64,000 nt of DNA, from positions 1-64,000 of the forward strand of contig JBEBFY010000013.1 of the NCBI GenBank assembly GCA_040081715.1, written 5' to 3'. The translations under genes were made by a program, and so were the position numbers. Positions 8,966 through 17,091 of the stretch are shown in pieces. The number at the start of each line of letters is the position of its first letter. The first letter of the stretch is position 1. The DNA is from CANKJK01 sp040081715 (GTDB taxonomy: Bacteria; Acidobacteriota; Vicinamibacteria; Vicinamibacterales; UBA2999). Under the pieces are notes generated by a model. It did no database searches. It saw only the letters and a program-made list of their open reading frames with translations, and was not told the origin of the DNA.

Positions 8966-9011
8966 CCCGCCTCCGTAAGCTGCCTCCAGTGAGCAACCCG
9001 TGGAGGCCGCA

Positions 9012-9419
9012 ATGAAGCATCCCGTCCCTGTCGTGATCGCCATCGTCACTCTCTACATGGCCAGCGTGACCTCGGCGCTCGCACCCCGAGACTTCCTGTC
9101 GCGCTTCGAGACCGCGGCACGCGCATCCGACCCCGCGTTTACACCCGTCGCGGCCCGCGGCGCGGTCTTCTTCAAGGCTCGCCATGGCACCGACTGGAGT
9201 TGCAGCAGCTGTCACACCGACAACCCCGCTGCCGTGGGACGGCATGCGGCAACCGGCAAGGTGATTCAGCCCCTGGCGCCGGCCGCACGTCCAGACCGCC
9301 TGACGGATTCCGCCAAGGTGGACAAGTGGTTCCGCCGGAACTGCAGTGACGTGCTCAACCGCGAGTGCACGCCGCGTGAAAAGGCCGACGTGGTGGCCTG
9401 GCTGCTGACGATTCGATAA
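9012..9419 (+). CDS. SHP/DUF1924-type monoheme cytochrome c
   Basis: A 135-residue periplasmic cytochrome with a signal peptide (1-22) and one heme site CSSCH (64-68). The C-terminal half has WFRRNCSDVLNRECTPREKADVVAWLL, which carries the paired cysteines and asparagine region characteristic of sphaeroides heme protein (DUF1924). SHP binds oxygen and other diatomic ligands at an Asn-ligated heme. The ATG at 9012 is set by GGAGG at 9002-9006. It leads a five-gene operon with a diheme cytochrome and cytochrome b561, its usual electron donors. Confidence 0.9.
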   Translation: MKHPVPVVIAIVTLYMASVTSALAPRDFLSRFETAARASDPAFTPVAARGAVFFKARHGTDWSCSSCHTDNPAAVGRHAATGKVIQPLAPAARPDRLTDSAKVDKWFRRNCSDVLNRECTPREKADVVAWLLTIR

Positions 9420-9429
9420 GGAGACAACC

Positions 9430-9897
9430 ATGACCCGATGGATACCCGTGACGATGTTCCTGCTTTCGGCCAGCCCCGCGTTTGCCGCAGCCGGCGGGCA
9501 GAAAGCCCAGGCCTCTCCCGTGTGGCGTGAAGAGTGCTCGAGCTGCCACGTCGCATACCCTCCGCGCCTGCTGCCGGCCGACTCCTGGCGCGCCGTCATG
9601 GCAGGACTCAAGACCCACTTCGGCACTGACGCCAGCGTGGATGCGAAGACGGCCAGCGACATTGAACGGTTCCTGGTGGCCAACGCCGGCATGCGGCCGC
9701 TGCGCAGCATGGACGGCACGCCGCCGCTGCGAATCACGACAACCCCCTGGTTCCTCCGCGAGCACGACGAAGTGCCGGCATCCACCTGGAAGAGCGCCAA
9801 GGTAAAGAGCGCGTCCAACTGCACCGCCTGTCATGCCGGTGCAGAGGGCGACAACTTCAGCGACGACTCATCGGGCCGAAGCGGCGGGAGGCGTTGA
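9430..9897 (+). CDS. Diheme cytochrome c (DHC)
   Basis: A 155-residue exported diheme cytochrome with a signal peptide ending near residue 20 and heme motifs CSSCH (36-40) and CTACH (131-135). The pattern WREECSSCHVAYPPRLLP and PPLRITTTPWFLREHDE is typical of the DHC family, which passes electrons to SHP. It lies 10 bases after the SHP gene, with AGGAG just upstream, and overlaps the cytochrome b gene by one base (TGATG). Confidence 0.92.
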   Translation: MTRWIPVTMFLLSASPAFAAAGGQKAQASPVWREECSSCHVAYPPRLLPADSWRAVMAGLKTHFGTDASVDAKTASDIERFLVANAGMRPLRSMDGTPPLRITTTPWFLREHDEVPASTWKSAKVKSASNCTACHAGAEGDNFSDDSSGRSGGRR

Positions 9898-10472
9898 TGA
9901 CTGGCCCGGCGCCGGAGGCCCGGGTGTTCGTGTGGGACCTCCCGGTGCGCCTTTTCCATTGGCTCCTCGCGGCGGCCTTCGCCGGAGCCATGCTGACAGC
10001 CGAGTCCGAACGGCTGCGGTTGACGCACCTGCGGCTCGGCTACGCCATCGCCGGCCTGGTCCTCTTCCGCATCGTGTGGGGCTTTGCCGGCAACCGGTAC
10101 GCCCGGTTCTCCTCATTTGTCACTGGGCCATCGGCAGTCTGGCAATACCTCCGCGCCGTGCCGACGGCCCGGCCCGAACATCACACCGGCCACAATCCGG
10201 CCGGGGCCGCCGTGATTGTGGGCCTCCTCGGCCTCGCACTGGCCACAGGCCTGACGGGCTGGCTGGGGTACGAGGACCTCGCGGGTGAATGGGTCATAGA
10301 AGTACATGGGCTCACCGCCTATGCCATGCTCACGCTGGTTGTCGTGCATGTGGTTGGCGTCCTGCTGGCCAGCCTCCGCCACCGGGAAAATCTGGTGGCG
10401 GCCATGATCACGGGTTGGAAGCGCGACTCAATGGCCACGGGTGCAACGGCACCGGGGCGTGGAGCGAGGTAG
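9897..10472 (+). CDS. Cytochrome b561 family membrane protein
   Basis: A 191-residue integral membrane protein with four hydrophobic spans and conserved heme-ligating histidines (RLFHWLLA, LTHLRLGYA, EVHGLTAYAML, VVVHVVGVLL). It starts with VFVWDLPVRLFHW, typical of Ni-hydrogenase-type/b561 cytochromes that accept electrons from quinol and deliver them to a periplasmic cytochrome c. In this operon it is the likely membrane entry point to DHC and then SHP. The ATG at 9897 overlaps the previous stop. Confidence 0.92.
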   Translation: MTGPAPEARVFVWDLPVRLFHWLLAAAFAGAMLTAESERLRLTHLRLGYAIAGLVLFRIVWGFAGNRYARFSSFVTGPSAVWQYLRAVPTARPEHHTGHNPAGAAVIVGLLGLALATGLTGWLGYEDLAGEWVIEVHGLTAYAMLTLVVVHVVGVLLASLRHRENLVAAMITGWKRDSMATGATAPGRGAR

Positions 10473-10478
10473 ACACCG

Positions 10479-11147
10479 GTGCGGATTCTGCTGGTCGAGG
10501 ACGACCGGCTGCTTGGCGACGCCGTTCAGGCCGGCCTGCGGCAGGCGGGCTTCGCGGTCGAGTGGGTGACTGACGGCCACGAGGCAGATGCGGCTGTATC
10601 AGCCGAGACATTTGCCGCGGTCGTGCTCGACCTCGGGTTGCCGGGGCGCTCGGGGCTGGACATCCTCCGGACCATGCGGGCCCGCGGTAACCGGACCCCG
10701 GTGCTGGTCCTGACCGCCCGCGATGCCGTCCAGGATCGGATCAGCGGACTGGATGCGGGTGCTGACGACTACGCCGTCAAGCCATTCGATCTGGGCGAAC
10801 TGGCGGCCCGACTCCGAGCGCTGGTCCGACGCGGCTCCGGGCGGGCGACGCCCACGATTGACCTCGCGGATCTGGCGCTCGATCCGGCCGGCCGGACACT
10901 GACCGTTGCCGGCGCCCCCGTGGAACTCTCCGCGCGTGAGTTCGCGCTCCTGCACGCCCTGATGCGACACGCGGGACAGGTCCTCTCCCGCGCGCAGCTT
11001 GAAGAACACCTGTACGAGTGGGGGCAGGAGGTGGAGAGCAACACCGTGGAAGTGTTCATTCACCACCTGCGCCGCAAGATCGGCACCGACCGGATCCGCA
11101 CCGTCCGCGGCGTGGGTTATCTCATGCCGCCGGAGCCTGCGCCTTGA
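10479..11147 (+). CDS. OmpR-family response regulator, QseB/PmrA-like
   Basis: A 222-residue two-domain regulator. The receiver domain (1-115) has the acidic pair D8/D9, phospho-acceptor D51 (VVLDLGLPG), a conserved Thr (LTARD) and Lys (YAVKPF). The winged-helix DNA-binding domain (about 125-220) ends in HHLRRKIGTDRIRTVRGVGYLM. It begins with GTG six bases after the cytochrome b stop and its stop overlaps the sensor-kinase start. It probably controls this cytochrome operon through the repeat at 8949-8965. Confidence 0.93.
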   Translation: MRILLVEDDRLLGDAVQAGLRQAGFAVEWVTDGHEADAAVSAETFAAVVLDLGLPGRSGLDILRTMRARGNRTPVLVLTARDAVQDRISGLDAGADDYAVKPFDLGELAARLRALVRRGSGRATPTIDLADLALDPAGRTLTVAGAPVELSAREFALLHALMRHAGQVLSRAQLEEHLYEWGQEVESNTVEVFIHHLRRKIGTDRIRTVRGVGYLMPPEPAP

Positions 11148-12493
11148 GTCTGGCGGGCGTGTCCCGCTCGCTCAAGGCCCGCCTCACCGCACTCGTCGTG
11201 ACCTCCGTCGTGGCCGTGTGGGCCGGCGCAACCTGGTTCACCTATCTCGAAGCGCGGCACGAGATCGACGAGCTGCTCGATGCGCACCTGGCCCAGGCGG
11301 TGGCCCTGCTGGTGGCGCAGGCGGGTGAGGACATGGAGGAGTTCGACACCGAGCACATGGAGCTGGGCCGGACGATCTCCAACGCCGTCGCGTTCCAGAT
11401 CTGGGAGCACGGGCGACGGCTGGCCCTCCACTCGGTGAATGCACCGGATACACCGCTTGGGGGCCCGGACACGGGCTTCAGCGAGCGGGAGATTGAGGGG
11501 CGCCGATGGCGTGTCTTCTCGGCCTGGGATCGGGAACACAAGAACCTGATCCACGTGGGTGAGCGCGCGGACGCGCGGGCCGAAATCGCGCAGGGAATGC
11601 TGGAGGCCTCACTGGCCCCGCTACTCCTGGCCGCGCCGCTGCTGGGCCTCCTCGTCTGGCTGGCTGTTCGCAGTGGCGTCAAGCCCCTGGACCGTCTGGC
11701 CGACGAGGTCGGCCGCCGGGAGCCGGGCCGCCTCGATCCTCTGGACACCACGGATGTGCCGACGGAGCTGCAGCCACTGCTCCACAGGATCAACAGTCTG
11801 TTTGCCGAGGTCGCACGGTCGATCGAGCACGATCGACAGTTCACGGCGGATGCGGCGCACGAACTGCGTACACCGCTGGCGGCCATCCGCGCGCAGGCAC
11901 AGGTGGCGCTTGGCGTCGCTGACCCGATCGAGCGGGAGGTCGTACTCCGAAAGGTCATGGCCGCCTGCGACCGCACGGCACGCCTGGTGGAACAGCTCCT
12001 GACCCTGGCCCGCCTCGACACGGCGCCAGATACACCGCCGGAACGAGTCGAGCTCCGGGTGCTGACAGCGGCCGTCCTCGCAGAGTCCGCGCCTGGCGCG
12101 GTCGCTCGACGCATCGACCTGTCGTTGGAGGAAAGCGCGCCGGCCGGCATTTCCGGCCATCCGGCGCTGCTCCAGGTGCTGGTCCGGAATCTCGTAGACA
12201 ACGCCATCCGGTACACGCCAGCCGGCGGACAAGTACAGGTGCGCGTGACCCGCGGAGCCGGCGGCGTGCAGCTGGCCGTACTGGACACCGGCGACGGCAT
12301 ACGGGAAGCCGAACGAGGGAGGGTGCTCGAACGGTTCTATCGCGTCGCAGGCGCGCGCGCCGACGGCAGCGGGCTGGGGCTCTCCATCGTGGCGCGCGTC
12401 GCGGCCGTGCACGGCGCCACGGTGACCCTCGGCCCGGGCCTCGGCGGCCGTGGCACGAGCGTCTCGGTCGTCTTTCCAGCCGTGGTGGCCTGA
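11144..12493 (+). CDS. Sensor histidine kinase, QseC-like
   Basis: A 449-residue membrane kinase with TM1 (about 13-33), a periplasmic sensor stretch, TM2 (about 155-180), HAMP, dimerisation domain with phospho-acceptor His in AAHELRTPL (H239), N-box NLVDNAIRYTP, G1 DTGDGI and G2 GSGLGLSI. It pairs with the upstream regulator. I use TTG at 11144, which overlaps the regulator stop by four bases and has GGAG eight bases upstream; a GTG at 11159 is the alternative. The signal sensed is unknown but may be redox or quinone related given the operon. Confidence 0.9.
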   Translation: MSLAGVSRSLKARLTALVVTSVVAVWAGATWFTYLEARHEIDELLDAHLAQAVALLVAQAGEDMEEFDTEHMELGRTISNAVAFQIWEHGRRLALHSVNAPDTPLGGPDTGFSEREIEGRRWRVFSAWDREHKNLIHVGERADARAEIAQGMLEASLAPLLLAAPLLGLLVWLAVRSGVKPLDRLADEVGRREPGRLDPLDTTDVPTELQPLLHRINSLFAEVARSIEHDRQFTADAAHELRTPLAAIRAQAQVALGVADPIEREVVLRKVMAACDRTARLVEQLLTLARLDTAPDTPPERVELRVLTAAVLAESAPGAVARRIDLSLEESAPAGISGHPALLQVLVRNLVDNAIRYTPAGGQVQVRVTRGAGGVQLAVLDTGDGIREAERGRVLERFYRVAGARADGSGLGLSIVARVAAVHGATVTLGPGLGGRGTSVSVVFPAVVA

Positions 12494-12544
12494 CATCCAG
12501 CTGCGCTCCTAGCATTCCGCTCGGGACTTCTACAGGAGGCATGC

Positions 12545-12736
12545 ATGAGCGCGAATCCGGGCGGGTAGTTTGAGATTTACGTCCAGGACATCAGCCGCGC
12601 CATCTCGAGATATGGGCCTTCAACGGCGACATGAGCAGGCCCGGCACGGGCGGGACGCTCGTGCAGACGGCGGGAGCGCCGTCGAGGAATCACGGGTCGA
12701 GGCGGCCGGAGGCAGGATTCACAAGTCGTCTGAGCG
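12545..12736 (+). pseudogene. Decayed VOC-family gene
   Basis: A remnant of a glyoxalase/VOC gene paralogous to the intact one at 18954-19325. A good ribosome site (GGAGG, 12535-12539) and ATG remain, and the first codons read MSANPGG, then TAG at 12566-12568, then FEIYVQDISRA in the same frame. After that about 60 bases are missing and the homology resumes as EMWAFNGDMSRPGTGGTLVQ, then skips again to VEESRV and AAGG in shifted frames. It therefore has a nonsense codon and at least two internal deletions. The remnant ends where the convergent propeller gene begins. Confidence 0.85.
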
Positions 12737-14125
12737 TCACTCTGCTGCGAGCGAGGCCGACAGGATTTCGTCGTCGTTGCGCGCGTATATGTGGCGGTTC
12801 GCGTAGGCGGGGTGGGACCAGTTCACCTTCTCGAGTACCCGCCGATTGTGAGGGGGCGACGTGGGTGCGATGAGGGGAGTCCGGCTCACTTCCTGGTAGC
12901 CGGCGGGACTCGGCTTCACGATCACCAGTTCGCCGCGGTCGTTGTTGATGAAGAGACGGTCGCCGTGGCGCACAATCTGGCCCGACGACCACCGTGCGCG
13001 CTCGCCGGTGACCGCGAACGTCTCCCAGACGCGCTCACCCGTCCCCGCCCGCAGGCAGCGGAACTGTCCGTAGCTGCAGATACCGTAGATGTGGTCCCCG
13101 ATGATCACAGGCGTCGTCACCACGCCGTGCAGCGCGGCGGTGTCGATCTCGCTCGCGCCCTTGCTCTTCCACAGCACACGGGCCGCCGGCTTCTTCGCAT
13201 CGAGGCCGAGCATCAGCGCGCCGTCGTAGAAGTTGGTGAAGAACAGGCTCCCTGCGCTCAGCACGGGCGTGGGCACGGTCATGGACCCGTACACATGGAA
13301 GGGCTGCGTCCAGTACACCGCTCCGGTGGCGGGGTTCAGGGCATGAATCGTCTCCGGCAGCCAGACGATCAACTGACGCACACCACCGGCCTCCACGATG
13401 ATGGGCTGGGAGACGCCAATGTCCACGCCGCCATCGGACGGCAGTGCCCGCCAGATCTCCTTGCCGGTCATCTTGTCGAAGGCCACGACAATCGCGTTGT
13501 CCTTGCCCCCGACAAACGCAATCAGGCGATTGCCGTCCACAATCGGAGAACCAGCGAAGCCGTAGTCCCAGGCCCACTTCCTGCGGTCAGCGCCGTAGAT
13601 CGCCTCGTACTCGGTCTGCCACAGCACTTCGCCGGTGGCGGCGCGCAGTGCGACCAGGTGCCCGGTCGCGCCCAGCACGTAGACACGGTCACCGTCAACC
13701 GTGGGTGTCGCTCGTGGGCCAACGGCCCACATGATGCCGGCGTAGTCCACCGGCCAGGTCTTCGTCCAGAGAATGCGCCCCGTCTTCTCGTCGAGCGCCA
13801 GCGCCCGTTCCGTGCCGCGGTAACGCGAGAGCGCGCCGCCGATCGCACCCGGCTCCGGTGTCGTGGAGTCCAGGGACGCGGGCGAGAAGTCGACCACGAA
13901 CACCCGCCCGCCGGACACGGCTGGCCCCGCATAGCCGGCCTTGATCGGCGTGCGCCACCGGACCTTCAACCCGCTGGGCGGGAACGTCTCCAGAATGCCG
14001 GTCTCGCTCCACACGCCCGTCCGGGCCTTGCCGCGGAACTCGGGCCAGTCCTCCGCGGCCAGCGCCGCGCAGCCGAGCGCCACCGCACCCACGACACACA
14101 CGAGCCACCGATACATTCGTTCCAC
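12737..14125 (-). CDS. Secreted PQQ-like beta-propeller repeat protein (second copy)
   Basis: A 462-residue paralogue of the protein at 3180-4502, sharing AEDWPEFRGKARTGVWSETG at the mature N terminus and blades such as LDEKTGRILWTKTW, DKMTGKEIWR and LNPATGAVYWTQP. The signal peptide covers about residues 1-23. A GTG at 14125 is chosen because AGGAG lies seven bases upstream, inside the end of the IorB-type gene; an ATG nine bases later is possible. It follows IorB by two bases in the same direction, so it is probably co-expressed with the molybdoenzyme. Confidence 0.86.
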   Translation of the reverse strand: MERMYRWLVCVVGAVALGCAALAAEDWPEFRGKARTGVWSETGILETFPPSGLKVRWRTPIKAGYAGPAVSGGRVFVVDFSPASLDSTTPEPGAIGGALSRYRGTERALALDEKTGRILWTKTWPVDYAGIMWAVGPRATPTVDGDRVYVLGATGHLVALRAATGEVLWQTEYEAIYGADRRKWAWDYGFAGSPIVDGNRLIAFVGGKDNAIVVAFDKMTGKEIWRALPSDGGVDIGVSQPIIVEAGGVRQLIVWLPETIHALNPATGAVYWTQPFHVYGSMTVPTPVLSAGSLFFTNFYDGALMLGLDAKKPAARVLWKSKGASEIDTAALHGVVTTPVIIGDHIYGICSYGQFRCLRAGTGERVWETFAVTGERARWSSGQIVRHGDRLFINNDRGELVIVKPSPAGYQEVSRTPLIAPTSPPHNRRVLEKVNWSHPAYANRHIYARNDDEILSASLAAE

Positions 14126-14127
14126 GT

Positions 14128-16506
14128 CTAGACTCCTGCGGCTTTGAGCGCCGCCAGCACACGCGCATCACGGAATGGGACGCGGCGGAGCCGGACTCCG
14201 GTGGCGTCGAACACGGCGTTGGCCGTGGCCGCAATCGTGGGCCGGCAGGCCGCCTCTCCCGCACCGTAGTGCGGCATGTCGGGCCGGCGCGGATTCGGAT
14301 CGCCGTTGAGCAGCACGATATCGATCCGCGCCGGAGTGTCGGCGTGCGTCAGCGTCGGGTGCGTACGCCAGTCCACGCTCGTCACCTTCTCGCCGTCGAA
14401 CTGGACCTCTTCGTGCAAACCGCGGCTGAGCCCGAAGAGCAGGTTGCCCTCGATGGTCCGCTTCAGCCCTTCCGGGTTGATGACCAGCCCGCAGTCGTGC
14501 GCGCACACGAGGCGCTTGACCCACACATGCCCTGTGCGGCGGTCCACGTCGACCTCGGCAATCTGGACGACGATCGTCTGGTTGCGGTAGGCGTACGCGA
14601 TGCCGCGCCCGGAGAGTATCTGCCCCGTTCCCAGGGGGCGGGGCGAAGGGCGCGGATCCCAGCCGAAGGCCTCCGCGGCCGCCTTCAACACAATGATGGA
14701 GCGCGCGCGCCTGAAGGCATTGTCGTCGGTGGTGGCACCCTCCAGGAGCGTCAGGCGAAAGGCCAGCGGATCCGCTTTCGCGGCCGCCGCCAGTTCGTCG
14801 ATGAACGACTCAGACGCGAAGGTCACCTGCGGCCCGTTCGGATCGCGCAGGTTCCCCGTACGCAGCGGTGTCTCCCACACGAGCGGCAGACCCACGACTT
14901 GCGCCTGGCGACGCCGGTTGGGCACGACGTACATCTCGGCGGGTGTGCCGGCCCCTCCGGCCGCTGGCGCCTTGGGACGCACACCCTGGAGCTGCGCGAT
15001 GAGCACCGTATCCGGCTCGTTGTAACCGAGGTGGTTGTAGTCCACCGCCCGGCCGTTGTAGTCGAGTGCCACGAGGCTCCCGCTGGCATCGAGCCCACCG
15101 CGCAGTTTGAAGGTGTAGGCCGGCCCCTTGGTGTCCCAAGCCGTTTCCTCGTGCCGCATCCACTGCACACGGACGGGTCGGCCAATCTCCTTCGCCAGGA
15201 AGGCCGCTTCGAAGCCGGCGTCATCGGCCGCGGTGCGTCCGTACACCTGCGGACCTTCCATCCAGATCACGCGCACCCGATCCAGGGGCATGCCCAGGAA
15301 TGCGGCGACGCCGGTCCGGAGGCCATACGCCTTCATGTCGTTGGACCAGATGGTCATCTGGCCGTTCGACGGATCGGCCATGGCATGCGCGGGGCCGATC
15401 GCCGTGTGACCTTGAAACGGGAACTCGTAGTCGGCCTCGAGTACGCGGGCCGCACTCGCCATCGCACCGTCCGGGTCGCCGGTCACAACGGGTGCAGCAC
15501 CCGAGGTGGGCGTCGCGGCCCGGATGTAGTCGTAGAGGCGCTCGGACGTAGGGAAGGGCGCGGCGGCCGGCTTCTGCCACACGGCCTTCAGTTGCGTGGC
15601 GGCCTTGATCGCCTGCTCCTCGCGCTCGCAGACCACGGCCACGTAGTTGCCCTTGGTCACGACCCTGATGAAGCCGGGAATGCTGCTGACCGACGCCTCA
15701 TCGACGCTGACCAGCGTGGCGCCCGCCACGGGCGGCCGCACGTTGCGTGCGTGCACCATGCCGGGCACCTTCGCGCCAACCGCCCACTTCAGGGACCCGT
15801 CCACCTTCGGTGGGATGTCGTAGCGCTGCGGCGACTGGCCGACGATCGTCAGGTCCTGCGCCGGCTTGAGGCGGGCGGTGCCGGTCGTGGCGTTGATATT
15901 GGCGCCGGTGAGCGCCACGTTGAAGCGCTTGCCGCCAACCAGTTCGCCGTAGGTGACGCGCCTGGCGGCGTCGCCCTTGACGGTGATCGCGCCGCCGCTG
16001 ACGGTGAACTGATCAACGGGGACACCGAGGCGGGCCGACGCCAGGTCCAGCAGCACCCGCCTCGCCTCCGCCGCCACGCGCCTGGCCGGGTAGGCATCGA
16101 CCTCGAGCGCGTCCGAGCCGCCAGAGCCGCCCTGATCCACCGTGATGTCGGTGCGGCCCATGATGAGCGTGGACTTGTCGAAGGCGATGTCCAGCTCGTC
16201 GCACATCAACTGCCGGAAGGCGGTGCCGACTCCCTGTCCGCCATCCGTCTTGCCGACATAGAACGTGGCGGTGCTGTCCTCGTGGATGACGATCCAGGAG
16301 TCGAGCTTCTTGAAATCCACGTCCGGATACGGCCCTGCCCCCTGCGCGGAAAGATCAGTGGCCAGCGGCCCATCGATGAGCGCGGCGGCACCCAGCGAGA
16401 CGGCGAGCAGGCCGGACCCTTTGAGGAACTGGCGACGCGACGGACTCGGCGTCCACGCATCGAGCAGGGCCTCGATCTCCTGCGGCACGCGCGTGAAGCC
16501 GGTCAT
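14128..16506 (-). CDS. Molybdenum hydroxylase large subunit (IorB/aldehyde-oxidase type), Tat-exported
   Basis: The 792-residue molybdopterin-binding subunit of the xanthine dehydrogenase family. It starts with a twin-arginine signal (SRRQFLKGSG, about 23-32), placing the enzyme in the periplasm as for isoquinoline 1-oxidoreductase IorB. Cofactor-binding segments include GKTDGGQGVGTAFRQL, GPQVYGRTAADDAGFEAAF and the C-terminal GAGEAACRPTIAATANA, which carries the catalytic Glu. No FAD subunit is encoded nearby, consistent with IorAB-type enzymes that pass electrons to cytochromes. The substrate is unknown. It overlaps the Fe-S subunit gene by four bases. Confidence 0.92.
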   Translation of the reverse strand: MTGFTRVPQEIEALLDAWTPSPSRRQFLKGSGLLAVSLGAAALIDGPLATDLSAQGAGPYPDVDFKKLDSWIVIHEDSTATFYVGKTDGGQGVGTAFRQLMCDELDIAFDKSTLIMGRTDITVDQGGSGGSDALEVDAYPARRVAAEARRVLLDLASARLGVPVDQFTVSGGAITVKGDAARRVTYGELVGGKRFNVALTGANINATTGTARLKPAQDLTIVGQSPQRYDIPPKVDGSLKWAVGAKVPGMVHARNVRPPVAGATLVSVDEASVSSIPGFIRVVTKGNYVAVVCEREEQAIKAATQLKAVWQKPAAAPFPTSERLYDYIRAATPTSGAAPVVTGDPDGAMASAARVLEADYEFPFQGHTAIGPAHAMADPSNGQMTIWSNDMKAYGLRTGVAAFLGMPLDRVRVIWMEGPQVYGRTAADDAGFEAAFLAKEIGRPVRVQWMRHEETAWDTKGPAYTFKLRGGLDASGSLVALDYNGRAVDYNHLGYNEPDTVLIAQLQGVRPKAPAAGGAGTPAEMYVVPNRRRQAQVVGLPLVWETPLRTGNLRDPNGPQVTFASESFIDELAAAAKADPLAFRLTLLEGATTDDNAFRRARSIIVLKAAAEAFGWDPRPSPRPLGTGQILSGRGIAYAYRNQTIVVQIAEVDVDRRTGHVWVKRLVCAHDCGLVINPEGLKRTIEGNLLFGLSRGLHEEVQFDGEKVTSVDWRTHPTLTHADTPARIDIVLLNGDPNPRRPDMPHYGAGEAACRPTIAATANAVFDATGVRLRRVPFRDARVLAALKAAGV

Positions 16507-16997
16507 GCCACGACCTCCCCGCCCTCAGGTGCCGCGGCGCGCCGCATCGCCGCGGCGGCCCGTTTGATGGCTGTCTGAATGCGGTAGTAGGTCATGCAGC
16601 GGCAGAGCGTGCCAGCCATCGCCGTCCGGATCTCGGCGTCGGAGGGATTCGGCGTCCGATCGAGAAGCGCCTTGGCCGTCATGATCTGCCCGTTCTGGCA
16701 GAAGCCGCACTGCGGTACCTGCTCGTCGATCCACGCCTGCTGCAGCGGATGCAGCCCGCGCACGGAGAGGCCCTCGAGCGTGGTCACCTCACCCTTGACT
16801 GCCGAGGACGGGATCACGCAGGAACGCACCGCCTGGCCGTTGATGATGACCGTGCACGACCCGCACTGCCCGAGGCCGCAGCCAAACCGCGGCCCCTCAA
16901 GACCGAGGTCGTTCCTGAGGGCGTAGAGGAGTGGCGTCGAGGGATCGATGTCGACCGTGTGCGTCCTGCCGTTGACTGTGAACGCGATCCTGCTCAT
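16503..16997 (-). CDS. 2Fe-2S subunit of molybdenum hydroxylase (IorA/CoxS type)
   Basis: A 164-residue small subunit with two [2Fe-2S] sites. The plant-type site uses C40, C45, C48 and C60; the second, four-helix site uses C97, C100, C132 and C134 (CGFCQNG and LCRCM). It transfers electrons from the molybdopterin centre of the partner encoded immediately downstream (ATGA overlap at 16503-16506). It has no signal peptide of its own, so it is probably carried out with the Tat-tagged partner, as known for this family. Confidence 0.94.
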   Translation of the reverse strand: MSRIAFTVNGRTHTVDIDPSTPLLYALRNDLGLEGPRFGCGLGQCGSCTVIINGQAVRSCVIPSSAVKGEVTTLEGLSVRGLHPLQQAWIDEQVPQCGFCQNGQIMTAKALLDRTPNPSDAEIRTAMAGTLCRCMTYYRIQTAIKRAAAAMRRAAAPEGGEVVA

Positions 16998-17091
16998 GGC
17001 GGGCCTCCGTCAGGCGAAGGATACACGCTGGGCGACCCGCCGTGAGGCTTGGGCTATAGAATCGCCCCTTGAGCCACGCGGAGGCCCTGAC

